Source: Paenibacillus gorillae (lineage in GTDB: Bacteria; Bacillota; Bacilli; Paenibacillales; Paenibacillaceae). From it: 58,830 nt of DNA. How positions within the stretch are numbered: the stretch's first letter is position 1; every line of letters starts with the position of its first letter. The stretch lies in assembly GCF_000513275.1 (NCBI RefSeq), contig NZ_CBVJ010000131.1, positions 1-58,830 on the forward strand. The letters run 5' to 3'. The notes beneath the pieces are model-generated. The model was not told where the DNA came from. It saw only the letters and a program-made list of their open reading frames with translations, and searched no databases. The position numbers and the translations under genes were made by a program. This document shows, piece after piece, positions 1-8,502 of this stretch.

Positions 1-43
1 AACTAGCTATTTAAAACATTGTTTGGATTCGACGTGATCCATT

Positions 44-122
44 TGTTCAGTTTTCAAAGAACTTGTCGTCACGTTTTGTCGTGACAAGTTGTTATGTTAC
101 CAGCTTCTTCGAAGCTTGTCAA
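44..122 (-). promoter_or_regulatory. rRNA operon promoter P2 and leader with boxA-like element
   Basis: On the minus strand a -35 TTGACA (117-122) and a -10 TAACAT (94-99) are separated by exactly 17 bases. Downstream lies an imperfect hairpin whose arms begin ACTTGTCACG and end CGTGACGACAAGT. It is followed by TTCTTTGAAAACTGAACA (44-61), the boxA-like antitermination signature found before 16S and 23S genes in Bacillus and Paenibacillus. The 16S gene itself must lie off the left edge; this is inferred from the leader. Confidence 0.8.
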
Positions 123-197
123 CCGTTTGTTTCACATTCTTTTTTAATGTCCTGTGTTTCTTTCAGTTGATGGCATGTCTCAGAAGCGACAAGAAAT

Positions 198-226
198 AAT
201 ATACCATGGCCGTCTACAAATTACAA
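198..226 (-). promoter_or_regulatory. rRNA operon promoter P1
   Basis: The minus strand shows -35 TTGTAA (221-226), a 17-base spacer, and -10 TATATT (198-203), about 100 bases upstream of P2. Tandem promoters of this spacing are usual for Firmicute rrn operons. Confidence 0.6.
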
Positions 227-487
227 CATGTATTTTTTAACATTTTTCTGCAGCATTCGAGTAATGAAGGAACAGCATATAATTGACTCACGAGAACCCC
301 TAACATTCTTTGAAACAACATGGCTGCAAATAGAGTATCTGCAATCCTCTTCTTCTATATATCAGTACTACTACGCAGCTGCCGCCAGCATCCCCCGCAC
401 TGCATCGCTGCTACCAATACTATGTCACCTCTTAACACTGATTAAAAAGAGACTGGTTATTAGAGACGAAAATGTATTAAGGTACAA
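227..487. other. non-coding spacer between rrn promoters and ligA terminator
   Basis: This stretch has no supported gene. An open frame on the plus strand starting near 228 runs through the ligA terminator into antisense ligA sequence, has no ribosome binding site and resembles nothing known. I see no further promoter or repeat here. Confidence 0.5.
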
Positions 488-526
488 CAGAAGAGCCAAT
501 CCCCTCAAAAGGAATTGGCTCTTCTG
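488..526 (-). terminator. hairpin after ligA
   Basis: A perfect 13-bp inverted repeat (CAGAAGAGCCAAT at 488-500 with ATTGGCTCTTCTG at 514-526) directly follows the ligA stop codon. The U-tract is weak (CTGTTGTACCTT), so it may be only a partial intrinsic terminator. Confidence 0.6.
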
Positions 527-546
527 CTCCATACATACGGTATTGT

Positions 547-2598
547 TTATCCTTCGCCTAGCAAACGAAGCAGCTCCGCTTCATCGTCAATGACGGTAAT
601 GCCAAGGTCACGCGCTTTCGTCAGCTTACTGCCGGCGCTTTCCCCGGCAATGACAAAGTCGGTTTTTTTCGATACGCTTCCCGACACCTTCGCGCCGCAA
701 GCCTCCAGCTTCTTTGCCGCCTCATCACGGGACAAAGTTGGCAGAGTGCCAGTAAGCACAACTGTCTTACCGGTGAAAATACTATCCACACGAACCGCTG
801 GTGCTTGCTCCGCTTCTGCTTTAACACCGAGCGCCCGCATCCGCGAAATGCTTCCGGCCATAATAGGATCGGCAAAGAAGTTAACGATACTATCCGCTAC
901 AATGCCGCCGATATCGGGCAGGCCGACAAGCTCCTCAGCCGAAGCCGACATAATAGCATCCAGGCTGCCATAATGGTCGGCCAGCATTTTGGTCGTTGCT
1001 TTGCCTGTATTCGGAATGCCTAGCGCGAATAAAAATGCGGCAAGATCACGATCTTTGGATTTTTCGATCGCTTCGAGCAGCTTATTCGCCTTCTTCTCGC
1101 CGAAACGGTCCAGCTTAATCAAATCATCATATGTCAGCGCGTAAAGGTCGGCAGGATCGCGTACGTCAGTGTCCGCATAGAGCTGTTCCGCCGTCATAAT
1201 GCTGAACGCCTCGATATCCATCGCATCCCGCGAAGCGAAATGCGTGATACGCCCAATCATCTGCGGGCGGCAGCCAAGCTTATTGTTGCAGAACAAATGG
1301 GCGCCCCGCTGCTCCAGAACAGTTCCGCATGCCGGGCATTGCTCCGGAAAAATAATCTCTTGGCCCGGCTCGTCATCCGCCTTGCCCAAAATTTCCGGGA
1401 TAACATCATTCGAGCGGCGGATCGCAACAAGCGTGCCCAGAGCATGCTTCAAGTTTTTTCGCTCAATATCTCCGATATTGTTGAGCGTACAGTTTTGAAC
1501 CGTCACGCCTGCCAGCTCTACAGCTTCAACCCGTGCGACAGGCGTGATTTTACCCGTACGGCCCACTTCCCATGAAACGGACTCTAGAACCGTCGTCGTC
1601 TCTTCCGCTTCAAATTTGAAGGCAACTGCCCAGCGCGGGAATTTATCGGTATAGCCGAGAGCTTCCCGGGTACGCATATCTGTAAGCTTAACGACAGCAC
1701 CGTCGATAAGATAATCCAGATCCAGACGGCGCTCCGCAATTTGTGCAAGCTCCAGCTGCACCTCTTCAATCGTATCGAAGTATGCCGTATACGGATTTAC
1801 TTTAAACAAGTTGTCGCGCAAAAACTGCTGCATTTCCTGATGATCTGCAAACGATATGCCCTCCGCATAGCCTACATTATAGAAGTAAGCGCTAAGCTTC
1901 CGCTCTGCCGTCACCTTAGGATTCAAGTTCCTAAGCGCTCCTGCCGCAGCGTTCCGTGCATTTTTGAGCGGATCCGCGGCTGTCTCATTGTAGCGGCTAA
2001 GAACGGATAAGTTCATAATGCCTTCGCCCTGAACTTCAATCACACCGCCCGTATATGGAATATGCAGCGGAACTGAGCGGATTGTGCGTACCTGAGCGAG
2101 AATCCCTTCGCCAACCGTACCGTTCCCGCGGGTTGAAGCCTGAACAAGCGCACCGTTCTCATAGGTTAGGTTAAGCGTGAGACCATCGAACTTCAGTTCA
2201 ATGGCATAGCTCGGCGCAGGCAGCGGCTCTTCTTCCGGATGCTTGGCGTTGTAATCGGCAATTCCTTTCAGCACACGCTGATTCCATGCGAGCAGGTCCT
2301 CTGCATCCTGCGCCTTATCGAGACTCCACAGCCGCGCGCGGTGTCGGTGCTGCTCAAACCCTTTGAGCAGCTCGCCGCCAACACGAAGCGTCGGCGACTC
2401 CGGCAGCACCGTTCCGCTCTCCGTCTCCAGCCGAACAAGCTCGTCATACAGCTTGTCATAATCGACGTCGCTGATCGACGGCTGATCAAGCGTATAGTAT
2501 TGATAGTTATGCGCGGCAATCTCCGCAGCAAGCTGCCTCATTCGGGCAAGCTGCGTATCCGTAGCAAGCGGAACCGTTCCTTCTACATGAGCATCCAC
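547..2598 (-). CDS. ligA: NAD-dependent DNA ligase LigA
   Basis: LigA seals nicks in DNA using NAD+ during replication and repair in the cytoplasm. The adenylation domain carries the active-site lysine in ELKFDG. It is followed by the OB fold, a four-cysteine zinc finger (CPAC and later FCNNKLGC), helix-hairpin-helix repeats and a C-terminal BRCT domain, so the enzyme is complete at about 683 residues. I chose the GTG at 2598 because GGGAG lies six bases upstream. The in-frame ATG at 2628 sits just after the pcrA stop, has no ribosome binding site, and would add ten atypical residues. It is the last gene of a pcrA-ligA unit, pcrA ending only about 35 bases upstream. Confidence 0.97.
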   Translation of the reverse strand: MDAHVEGTVPLATDTQLARMRQLAAEIAAHNYQYYTLDQPSISDVDYDKLYDELVRLETESGTVLPESPTLRVGGELLKGFEQHRHRARLWSLDKAQDAEDLLAWNQRVLKGIADYNAKHPEEEPLPAPSYAIELKFDGLTLNLTYENGALVQASTRGNGTVGEGILAQVRTIRSVPLHIPYTGGVIEVQGEGIMNLSVLSRYNETAADPLKNARNAAAGALRNLNPKVTAERKLSAYFYNVGYAEGISFADHQEMQQFLRDNLFKVNPYTAYFDTIEEVQLELAQIAERRLDLDYLIDGAVVKLTDMRTREALGYTDKFPRWAVAFKFEAEETTTVLESVSWEVGRTGKITPVARVEAVELAGVTVQNCTLNNIGDIERKNLKHALGTLVAIRRSNDVIPEILGKADDEPGQEIIFPEQCPACGTVLEQRGAHLFCNNKLGCRPQMIGRITHFASRDAMDIEAFSIMTAEQLYADTDVRDPADLYALTYDDLIKLDRFGEKKANKLLEAIEKSKDRDLAAFLFALGIPNTGKATTKMLADHYGSLDAIMSASAEELVGLPDIGGIVADSIVNFFADPIMAGSISRMRALGVKAEAEQAPAVRVDSIFTGKTVVLTGTLPTLSRDEAAKKLEACGAKVSGSVSKKTDFVIAGESAGSKLTKARDLGITVIDDEAELLRLLGEG

Positions 2599-2634
2599 CG
2601 ATAGCTCCCATCCCTTCGCCAAGTCCATTAATTG

Positions 2635-5019
2635 TTAAACTTTCGTAATAGGCGCAAAGCTTGCGAGCAGCCGCTTGACGCCAACCGGAGCTGGGAAAGC
2701 AATTTGCAGCTCCATATCATTGCCTGTACCTTTAACTGAGACAATCGTGCCTTCGCCCCATTTGCCATGGGCGACCTTATCGCCAGCCGCGAATGATTTC
2801 GCGCCCCCTGCATCAGCGCCTGCACTTCCGCCTGAGGTTGCCGCTTTAGCCGCTGCATCAAGCGGAGAGCTAATACGCACACCTGCTCCGCTGCCTGATA
2901 CCCCAAGCGAACGTCCTCCCGCGCCTGGCGAACCAAATGCAGGCTGCCGCCCAGCCGCTGAAGATCCGCTTCCGCTGCCAAAGCTGCTCCGACTTGAGCC
3001 AGAACCGAAACCGCCGCCGCCAAAACTGCCAGAACGGCCAATCGTACCGGCAGGCGATACGCCGGTCTTCACATGATCCGGCAGCTCCTGCAAAAATCTC
3101 GAAGGCAAATTCTGATTCGTCCGTCCAAACAACGTCCGCATTCTAGCGCAGGTCAAGTAAAGCTGCTTCTCTGCCCTCGTAATCCCAACGTAAGCAAGAC
3201 GCCGTTCTTCCTCCAGCTCTTCATTATCATTCAATGCACGGCTATGAGGGAAGACGCTCTCCTCCATACCTATGATAAAGACAACCGGAAATTCCAAACC
3301 TTTGGCACTATGCATCGTCATCAGAACAACAGAATCCTTCGCTTGCGCTTTTCCTTCCTCGTCGGCTTTGTCCATTGAATCAATATCTGCGATCAACGCA
3401 AGATCCGTTAGAAAAGCTACGAGCGTCTTATCATCGTTCCGCTTCTCGAAATCCAGTGTTACCGACAGAAACTCGTCAATGTTCTCCAGTCTGGCAGTCG
3501 ACTCCAGCGTCTTCTCCCGCTGCAGCTCGATTCGGTACTGCGACATTTCCAATATTTTCTCCGTCAGCTCGGTAACCGACAAATAGTCGACCATCTGCGT
3601 AAGATTATCAATCATATCGCGGAACTCCATAAGGAGTGCTTGCGTCCTTGCATTAATGTCCAGTCCTTGCAGATTGCCAAGAACGCCAAACATCGACGTA
3701 CCGCTTCGAACGGCTTCCTCTGCAATTTTGCCCATTGTCGTATCGCCGATACCCCGCTTCGGAACGTTAATGATACGCAGCAGGCTAATATCATCATCCG
3801 GGTTAGAGATCAGACGCAAATAAGCGAGCAGATCCTTAATCTCTTTACGATCGTAGAACTTGATGCCGCCCACGATTTGATACGGGATATCCGACTTGAT
3901 CAAAATTTCCTCGATTACCCGGGACTGCGCATTTGTGCGATACAAAATCGCATGGTCTTCATACTTCCGGCTGCCATTGTTCACATTCTTACGAATCTCG
4001 CCGGTGACGAAATAACCTTCATCATGCTCCGAATCCGCTTGGTAGAGGCTAATCATGTCGCCAGCACCTTGATCCGTCCACAGCTTCTTCTCTTTCCGGC
4101 CGGTATTCAACTTAATTACCGCGTTAGCCGCATCCAAAATGTTGGCCGTTGAACGATAGTTTTGCTCCAGCATGATCGTCCGCGCTTCAGGATAATCGCC
4201 TTCGAAATTCAAAATATTCGTAATGTCGGCTCCCCGCCAACGATAAATCGATTGGTCACTGTCGCCTACGACGCAAATATTGTGGTGCTTATCGGCCAGC
4301 ATCCGGCAGAGCATGTACTGCGCCCGGTTGGTATCCTGATACTCGTCGACGTGAATATAACGGAATTTGTTCTGATAAAACTCCAGCACTTCCGGCATTT
4401 CCTTAAACAGCTCGATCGTCGTCATGATCAAATCGTCGAAATCGAGCGAGTTGTTTGCTTTCAGCCGTTTTTGGTACATTTTATATACTTTGGACACAAT
4501 GTCGGTAAAATAATCGCCGGTCTTCTGTTCATACCGTTCAGGTGTCAACAGCTCGTTTTTCGCTCCGCCCATCGCAGCCTGTACCGACTTTGGTTCAAAC
4601 TTCTTCGTATCAATGTTCAAATCCTTCATACAATTGCGGATAACCGAAAGCTGATCTGCCGAATCCAGGATTGAAAAATTGGATGTAAAGCCGATTCGGC
4701 TAATGTCTTTGCGCAAAATACGGACGCACATGGAGTGAAACGTGGACACCCAGATGTCTTGCCCGGATGGACCGACGAGTGTCGCAACGCGTGACTGCAT
4801 CTCCCGTGCCGCTTTATTGGTAAATGTAATTGCAAGGATGCTCCAAGGAGCGACCCGCTTCTTCTCGATTAAATATGCGATGCGGTGCGTCAGCACACGC
4901 GTCTTGCCGCTTCCCGCTCCAGCCATAATCAATAGGGGACCGTCGGTCGCCTGCACGGCATCCCTTTGCGGGGGATTAAGCTTCTGCACCGCCTGCTCGA
5001 TACTGATCGGATTATACAT
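2635..5019 (-). CDS. pcrA: ATP-dependent 3'-5' DNA helicase PcrA (UvrD family)
   Basis: PcrA is the essential SF1A helicase of Gram-positive bacteria, acting in repair, rolling-circle replication and removal of recombinase filaments. The sequence shows the Q motif (LNPPQRDAV), Walker A AGAGSGKT near residue 35, motif II DEYQDTN, motif III GDSDQSIYRWRGAD and the late motif TMHSAKGLEF. After the helicase core comes an unusually long Gly/Ser-rich linker (about residues 655-735). A Tudor-like C-terminal domain (GDKVAHGKWGEG) follows, which in this family contacts RNA polymerase. AAGGAG lies seven bases before the ATG. It is transcribed ahead of ligA from its own sigma-A promoter at 5059-5087. Confidence 0.97.
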   Translation of the reverse strand: MYNPISIEQAVQKLNPPQRDAVQATDGPLLIMAGAGSGKTRVLTHRIAYLIEKKRVAPWSILAITFTNKAAREMQSRVATLVGPSGQDIWVSTFHSMCVRILRKDISRIGFTSNFSILDSADQLSVIRNCMKDLNIDTKKFEPKSVQAAMGGAKNELLTPERYEQKTGDYFTDIVSKVYKMYQKRLKANNSLDFDDLIMTTIELFKEMPEVLEFYQNKFRYIHVDEYQDTNRAQYMLCRMLADKHHNICVVGDSDQSIYRWRGADITNILNFEGDYPEARTIMLEQNYRSTANILDAANAVIKLNTGRKEKKLWTDQGAGDMISLYQADSEHDEGYFVTGEIRKNVNNGSRKYEDHAILYRTNAQSRVIEEILIKSDIPYQIVGGIKFYDRKEIKDLLAYLRLISNPDDDISLLRIINVPKRGIGDTTMGKIAEEAVRSGTSMFGVLGNLQGLDINARTQALLMEFRDMIDNLTQMVDYLSVTELTEKILEMSQYRIELQREKTLESTARLENIDEFLSVTLDFEKRNDDKTLVAFLTDLALIADIDSMDKADEEGKAQAKDSVVLMTMHSAKGLEFPVVFIIGMEESVFPHSRALNDNEELEEERRLAYVGITRAEKQLYLTCARMRTLFGRTNQNLPSRFLQELPDHVKTGVSPAGTIGRSGSFGGGGFGSGSSRSSFGSGSGSSAAGRQPAFGSPGAGGRSLGVSGSGAGVRISSPLDAAAKAATSGGSAGADAGGAKSFAAGDKVAHGKWGEGTIVSVKGTGNDMELQIAFPAPVGVKRLLASFAPITKV

Positions 5020-5058
5020 GAAATAACTCCTTTGTTCGCATTTGTTCGCCTAACTTCC

Positions 5059-5087
5059 AGTGTAGACAACGCCCTGCAAAGTGTCAA
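5059..5087 (-). promoter_or_regulatory. sigma-A promoter of pcrA-ligA
   Basis: Minus strand: -35 TTGACA (5082-5087), 17-base spacer, -10 TACACT (5059-5064), 40 bases before the pcrA start. Between promoter and gene is a direct repeat of GCGAACAAA. Confidence 0.75.
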
Positions 5088-5164
5088 TTTGAAAGCTGTA
5101 AAAAATAATGGGAACGATGGATGGAGGGAATAGAGACCATTCCTATTGTCTCCAGCTCAAGGGC

Positions 5165-5215
5165 AAAAAAGAAAGCTATTCCATCGACGGTCGGCCCGTC
5201 TCTCAGAATAGCTTT
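5165..5215 (-). terminator. terminator of pcrB
   Basis: A 10-bp perfect outer stem (AAAGCTATTC at 5172-5181, GAATAGCTTT at 5206-5215) has GACGG/CCGTC pairing inside and is followed on the minus strand by TTCTTTTTTG. Confidence 0.8.
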
Positions 5216-5243
5216 TTCCCGTCTGCCGCTGCTGTACAAAATA

Positions 5244-5951
5244 CTATGCCCGGCTATGAACAGCCACTACGGTAGACAATGCCGACGCCAAGTTCTCATA
5301 AACGACATTACCCACGACTACTGTATGTGCAAATTCTGCCGCTTGCCGGGCCTTGTCGGCATTGTCAATACCGCCCCCGTAAAAAACGCGAGCACCGCCT
5401 TGCGCAGTCTCCCGGACTGTGCGGAGCAGCGACATATCACCGAATGTGCCGCTGTATTCGATATAGACGACCGGCAGCCGCATCAGCCTGTCGGCCATCA
5501 TTACATGAGCAGCTACTTCATCCTCGTCCAGCCCTGTGCGAGCTCCGGTAATGCGAGCTGCTGCCGCATCTTCGTTCAGAATAATATAGCCTTGGGCCGC
5601 GGTCTCCTCCCAGGGAACAAAAGAACCGTATTCTTGCAGCCCTTTCGTCTGAGCGCCATTGATCCACTCCGCCCGGTCCGTATTCAGTACAATCGGTACA
5701 AAATAACCGTCGAAGCCGGGCACCGCGCCGTCCATCGTCGATACTTCAAGCGCACAGTCGACTTCAAACCGGCGAATACGCGCCATCAGATCAACCGTAT
5801 TCTCAAACGTTACGCCGGTAGAGCCGCCTACAATAATAGCATCCGTGCCTGACATACAGACGGCTTCCAGCGCCTCATCGGATATATCTTTCTCGGGATC
5901 AAGCTTGAACACATGCCGCCAGCTCCCGTACCATGCTTCCGTTCCGTTCAT
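5244..5951 (-). CDS. pcrB: heptaprenylglyceryl phosphate synthase PcrB
   Basis: PcrB joins heptaprenyl diphosphate to glycerol-1-phosphate, making an archaeal-type ether lipid precursor at the membrane. It is a single TIM barrel of about 230 residues. The recognisable motifs are GGSTGVT near residue 42, YIEYSGT near 170 and YGGGID near 200, the last two being the phosphate-binding loops of the GGGP/PcrB family. At 235 residues the protein has full length. It lies directly upstream of pcrA, as in Bacillus, but a terminator and a separate pcrA promoter lie between them, so it is probably its own transcript. Its promoter lies at 5986-6015. Confidence 0.93.
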   Translation of the reverse strand: MNGTEAWYGSWRHVFKLDPEKDISDEALEAVCMSGTDAIIVGGSTGVTFENTVDLMARIRRFEVDCALEVSTMDGAVPGFDGYFVPIVLNTDRAEWINGAQTKGLQEYGSFVPWEETAAQGYIILNEDAAAARITGARTGLDEDEVAAHVMMADRLMRLPVVYIEYSGTFGDMSLLRTVRETAQGGARVFYGGGIDNADKARQAAEFAHTVVVGNVVYENLASALSTVVAVHSRA

Positions 5952-5985
5952 TGCCGCTTACCTCGCTTATCCCGTCATTACTTCT

Positions 5986-6015
5986 ATGCTATGACAGGCT
6001 TGTGCCGGCTGTCAA
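5986..6015 (-). promoter_or_regulatory. promoter of pcrB
   Basis: Minus strand: -35 TTGACA (6010-6015), 18-base spacer, -10 TAGCAT (5986-5991). It starts a few bases after the stop codon of the preceding gene, which has no visible terminator. Confidence 0.6.
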
Positions 6016-6019
6016 ACGA

Positions 6020-7516
6020 TTACGGCTGGGCAAGTCTTTTATCCAGTATTTCCTCCGCGCTCCTAATCTTGTCCTGATCATAGCGGCTAGGCTTGGCAAT
6101 CCGCTTCAAGTAAGTTAGACCTTTGGCGACATCTCCGTTATCTTCCATCGTTACACCATTCATAGCCATGGACGCAAGCGCACGCAGCGCGTAATCTGAG
6201 TCTTTTTCTGCCTCATAAGAACGAATCGCGCTCTCATAATCCCCTTTCATAACGAAGCGGTCCCCTGCCAGTATCCCTCTCGAATCCAAGCTGAAGAAAG
6301 GCTGAATGCCGTCTAGAAGCGTATTATATCCGCTTGAGCTGCTGAGCAGCTTTCCACCCGCATCGTATGCCTGCACCGACCATATAAAGTCTCCGCCGGG
6401 ATAAACCGCGCCTAATATGCCGCTATTGCCAATAGCTGTTTTCTGGTCCTTTCCCCCTCCGGATTTGCCGTACCCGTGCGGCTGCTGCCGAAGAGCTTCT
6501 ACCGAGTAGACAGCATTTGTCTCTTTCCATCGGCCATCTAAAGTCGTACCTGTGGAGCCGATTATTTTCCCCTTCTCATCCCGCATGAAGTCTGTAATCG
6601 ACAGCTCGTAATAGCTCGCTCCCGGATATGCCTCCCAAGTAAAGTCCAGCCGGTCGCCCTTAATTACTTCTTTATTAGTAGGAGAAACAACTTGTACCTG
6701 CGGAGCGAAGGTAAGATCATAGACTTCAGTTGCCCCTTCCTTCAACGAGACATAACGTATTTGTGGATCGCCCAAATAACTGCCGTTCACCTGCTCAGGC
6801 GTAACGCCTACGCCTACCTCATAATCCCCCTGAATTCCACTCGTGTCGTAAAAGCGGTACCCCCCCTCGTTGTCCGTTAATGCGATCGGATAATAACCGA
6901 AAGGAGGCGAATGCCATCCGTTATTGTCTTTCGGATGCAGAACGACGTAGACATCTTTGGCCGGCTTGTCTCCAACTGTCACTTTACCCGTCAGCAAAGG
7001 CTGTCGGACAGGATCGGCATGCCGGCTTGCCAGAACCTTGAGAAAATCATCCGTTTCTTTGGCAAGATGTTGAAAAGTCTCCCTGCCGTTCATTTCTTTG
7101 AGTTCTCTGAACATGCCCTCCGCTTTGTCCCATTCCATGTTCCACATATATATTTTCGCCAATGAGGATTTTATCCGGTAAATATAAGGCGATGCTCCAT
7201 AATCACGATTGAGTCTCTCCAGCTGCCGGGTTGCATAGGCCATTTGATCAGCAGTCGAATTGCTCCTTCCCCCAGAATAGCTGCTGCCCCCGGGATAAAT
7301 AAAAATCCGATAATCACCTTGCTGAATATCGAATGCATCGCCCGCTGAAAAATAGAGTGCCATCTCCGCCCGCGAATCGTTGGGGAACAGCTTCAGCAGC
7401 GCATCGTATTTCTTGTTGTCGTACAGAATCGACGGCAGCGACCAATAGCCTATAATGCCACCCGCAATGAGTAATACCGTCAGCCCAAGCAACGTCTTCA
7501 CCTTCACTTTAATCAT
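6020..7516 (-). CDS. membrane-anchored extracytoplasmic protein of unknown function in ECF sigma operon
   Basis: I do not recognise a named family. The protein has one N-terminal membrane helix (about residues 8-27) and a mostly extracytoplasmic body. Residues 90-185 look helical and TPR-like. Residues 190-275 resemble a carboxypeptidase-regulatory-like beta-sandwich (GKVTVGDKPAKDVYVVL). Residues 285-410 resemble a fibronectin/Ig-like module (DFTWEAYPGASYYELSI), and a short helical tail ends the protein. The start chosen is the ATG at 7516, which overlaps the stop of the preceding gene (ATGATTAA) and has GGAG ten bases upstream; the longer open frame has no support. Position as third gene after a sigma factor and a membrane protein suggests an envelope sensor or effector of that regulon; this is inference. 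Confidence 0.75.
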   Translation of the reverse strand: MIKVKVKTLLGLTVLLIAGGIIGYWSLPSILYDNKKYDALLKLFPNDSRAEMALYFSAGDAFDIQQGDYRIFIYPGGSSYSGGRSNSTADQMAYATRQLERLNRDYGASPYIYRIKSSLAKIYMWNMEWDKAEGMFRELKEMNGRETFQHLAKETDDFLKVLASRHADPVRQPLLTGKVTVGDKPAKDVYVVLHPKDNNGWHSPPFGYYPIALTDNEGGYRFYDTSGIQGDYEVGVGVTPEQVNGSYLGDPQIRYVSLKEGATEVYDLTFAPQVQVVSPTNKEVIKGDRLDFTWEAYPGASYYELSITDFMRDEKGKIIGSTGTTLDGRWKETNAVYSVEALRQQPHGYGKSGGGKDQKTAIGNSGILGAVYPGGDFIWSVQAYDAGGKLLSSSSGYNTLLDGIQPFFSLDSRGILAGDRFVMKGDYESAIRSYEAEKDSDYALRALASMAMNGVTMEDNGDVAKGLTYLKRIAKPSRYDQDKIRSAEEILDKRLAQP

Positions 7517-7847
7517 CCGAGTCACTCCACCCTTCCAGCAGCTCGGATTCCAAATAAAGGCCGCCTCCCATGGCAATAAGCGAATCTTGTTTCGTTTCCT
7601 GCTGCGCGAGTATAGATGGTTCTCCCTCGACCTGGTCCAAGTGCAGCCAGACGGCTATGGGAATGGCTGCTATCAACAATAATGCCGCAGCGGCAGCTGA
7701 CCACGGAATACGCAGCTCAATCTCCCACCAAGGCATATGCTTTGCATGTTTCAGTACCCTCTCCATCTGTGCCTCGCTGAGCCGAACATCATCCATCTCG
7801 TCATTCAGCGCTTTACGAATTTGATTGTCCTTCAAATAACGCCTCAT
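7509..7847 (-). CDS. small single-pass membrane protein, probable anti-sigma factor
   Basis: The 112-residue protein has a charged helical N-terminal half (about 1-45), one membrane helix (about 47-67) and a short outer tail. It overlaps the 3' end of the ECF sigma gene by 35 bases, the usual translational coupling of sigma and anti-sigma genes. No HxxxCxxC zinc anti-sigma motif is present, so it would belong to a non-zinc class. The AGGGGG-like sequence before the ATG is strong. The function is inferred from topology and position only. Confidence 0.7.
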   Translation of the reverse strand: MRRYLKDNQIRKALNDEMDDVRLSEAQMERVLKHAKHMPWWEIELRIPWSAAAAALLLIAAIPIAVWLHLDQVEGEPSILAQQETKQDSLIAMGGGLYLESELLEGWSDSDD

Positions 7848-8385
7848 CCCGCCATCCCCCTTCCACCAAGCTAGTCTTTAGCAGCTTACGGCCGCGCTGA
7901 AGCTTGCTCTTTATCGTCCCTTCCGGTTCATCAAGCGTTTCGGCGATATCTGCTATCGCCATATCCTGATAATAGTGCAGTACGATAACTTCCCTATACC
8001 GTAAAGGCAGCGCCATTATTATACTTTGTATAGTGGCCGACACCGCCCAGCCTTCCGAGCCTGGGCCAATCGCGGCACCTGCTTCTTCCTCCAGCCGTTC
8101 CCGGAACAACAAACGTTTCCAAGAGGCACGCCTCATTCGTTCCCGGCAGCGATTGACCGTCATCGCGATCAGCCAGGCCCGAAGGCTTCGATCAGCCTTC
8201 AATTGATTTATTTTCCGGTAAACGTCTATAAAGACGTCCTGACTTACATCCTCCGCTAGATGACGATCTCTCAGCAGCAGCACAGCGGTTCGAAGCACCT
8301 CATTGCCATACCTCTCCATCAGTTGACGCAGCGCGGATTCGTCTCCGCTTCTCAACCGGTCGATCATCTCTTGCTCCGCGCCCAT
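7813..8385 (-). CDS. ECF-subfamily RNA polymerase sigma factor
   Basis: This is a sigma-70 family factor of the extracytoplasmic-function group. Region 2 includes AEDVSQDVFIDVYRKI near residues 43-58, and RAWLIAMTVNRCRERMRR follows. Region 4 carries ALPLRYREVIVLHYYQDMAIADIAETLDEPEGTIKSKLQRGRK at 130-172, written here in pieces of the family signature: LPLRYREV, IADIAETL, GTIKSKLQRGR. The protein is 190 residues, the normal size, with both regions intact. It heads a three-gene overlapping operon. A TGCAAC-N16-CGCATC element just upstream resembles ECF promoters, which suggests autoregulation. Confidence 0.92.
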   Translation of the reverse strand: MGAEQEMIDRLRSGDESALRQLMERYGNEVLRTAVLLLRDRHLAEDVSQDVFIDVYRKINQLKADRSLRAWLIAMTVNRCRERMRRASWKRLLFRERLEEEAGAAIGPGSEGWAVSATIQSIIMALPLRYREVIVLHYYQDMAIADIAETLDEPEGTIKSKLQRGRKLLKTSLVEGGWRDEALFEGQSNS

Positions 8386-8409
8386 CCCCTCACCTCTCTA
8401 TAACCTATG

Positions 8410-8437
8410 GATGCGTTGACCTCCTAATAAGGTTGCA
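8410..8437 (-). promoter_or_regulatory. candidate autoregulated ECF (sigma-W-like) promoter
   Basis: Minus strand TGCAAC (8432-8437), 16 bases, CGCATC (8410-8415), lying 25 bases before the sigma factor start. The sigma-W-type consensus is TGAAAC-N16-CGTA. No good sigma-A promoter is seen in the same interval. Confidence 0.55.
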
Positions 8438-8445
8438 TTTTCCAG

Positions 8446-8488
8446 AAAATAAAAAAGAACCGAAACCGCCAATCGGCGTTTCCGGCTC
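8446..8488 (-). terminator. terminator of the U32 peptidase gene
   Basis: A 14-bp stem with one mismatch and wobble pairs (minus strand GAGCCGGAAACGCC then GGCGGTTTCGGTTC, loop GATT) is followed by TTTTTTATTTT. Confidence 0.85.
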
Positions 8489-8502
8489 TGCTGTTGCTAT
8501 TA

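Noticed and set aside
228..593. Plus-strand frame of 121 codons near the left edge
   Set aside because: It crosses the ligA terminator and runs antisense into ligA, with no ribosome binding site or recognisable features.
5034..5050. SOS box before pcrA (two GTTCG half sites)
   Set aside because: The half sites are in direct, not inverted, orientation, so they do not form a LexA box.
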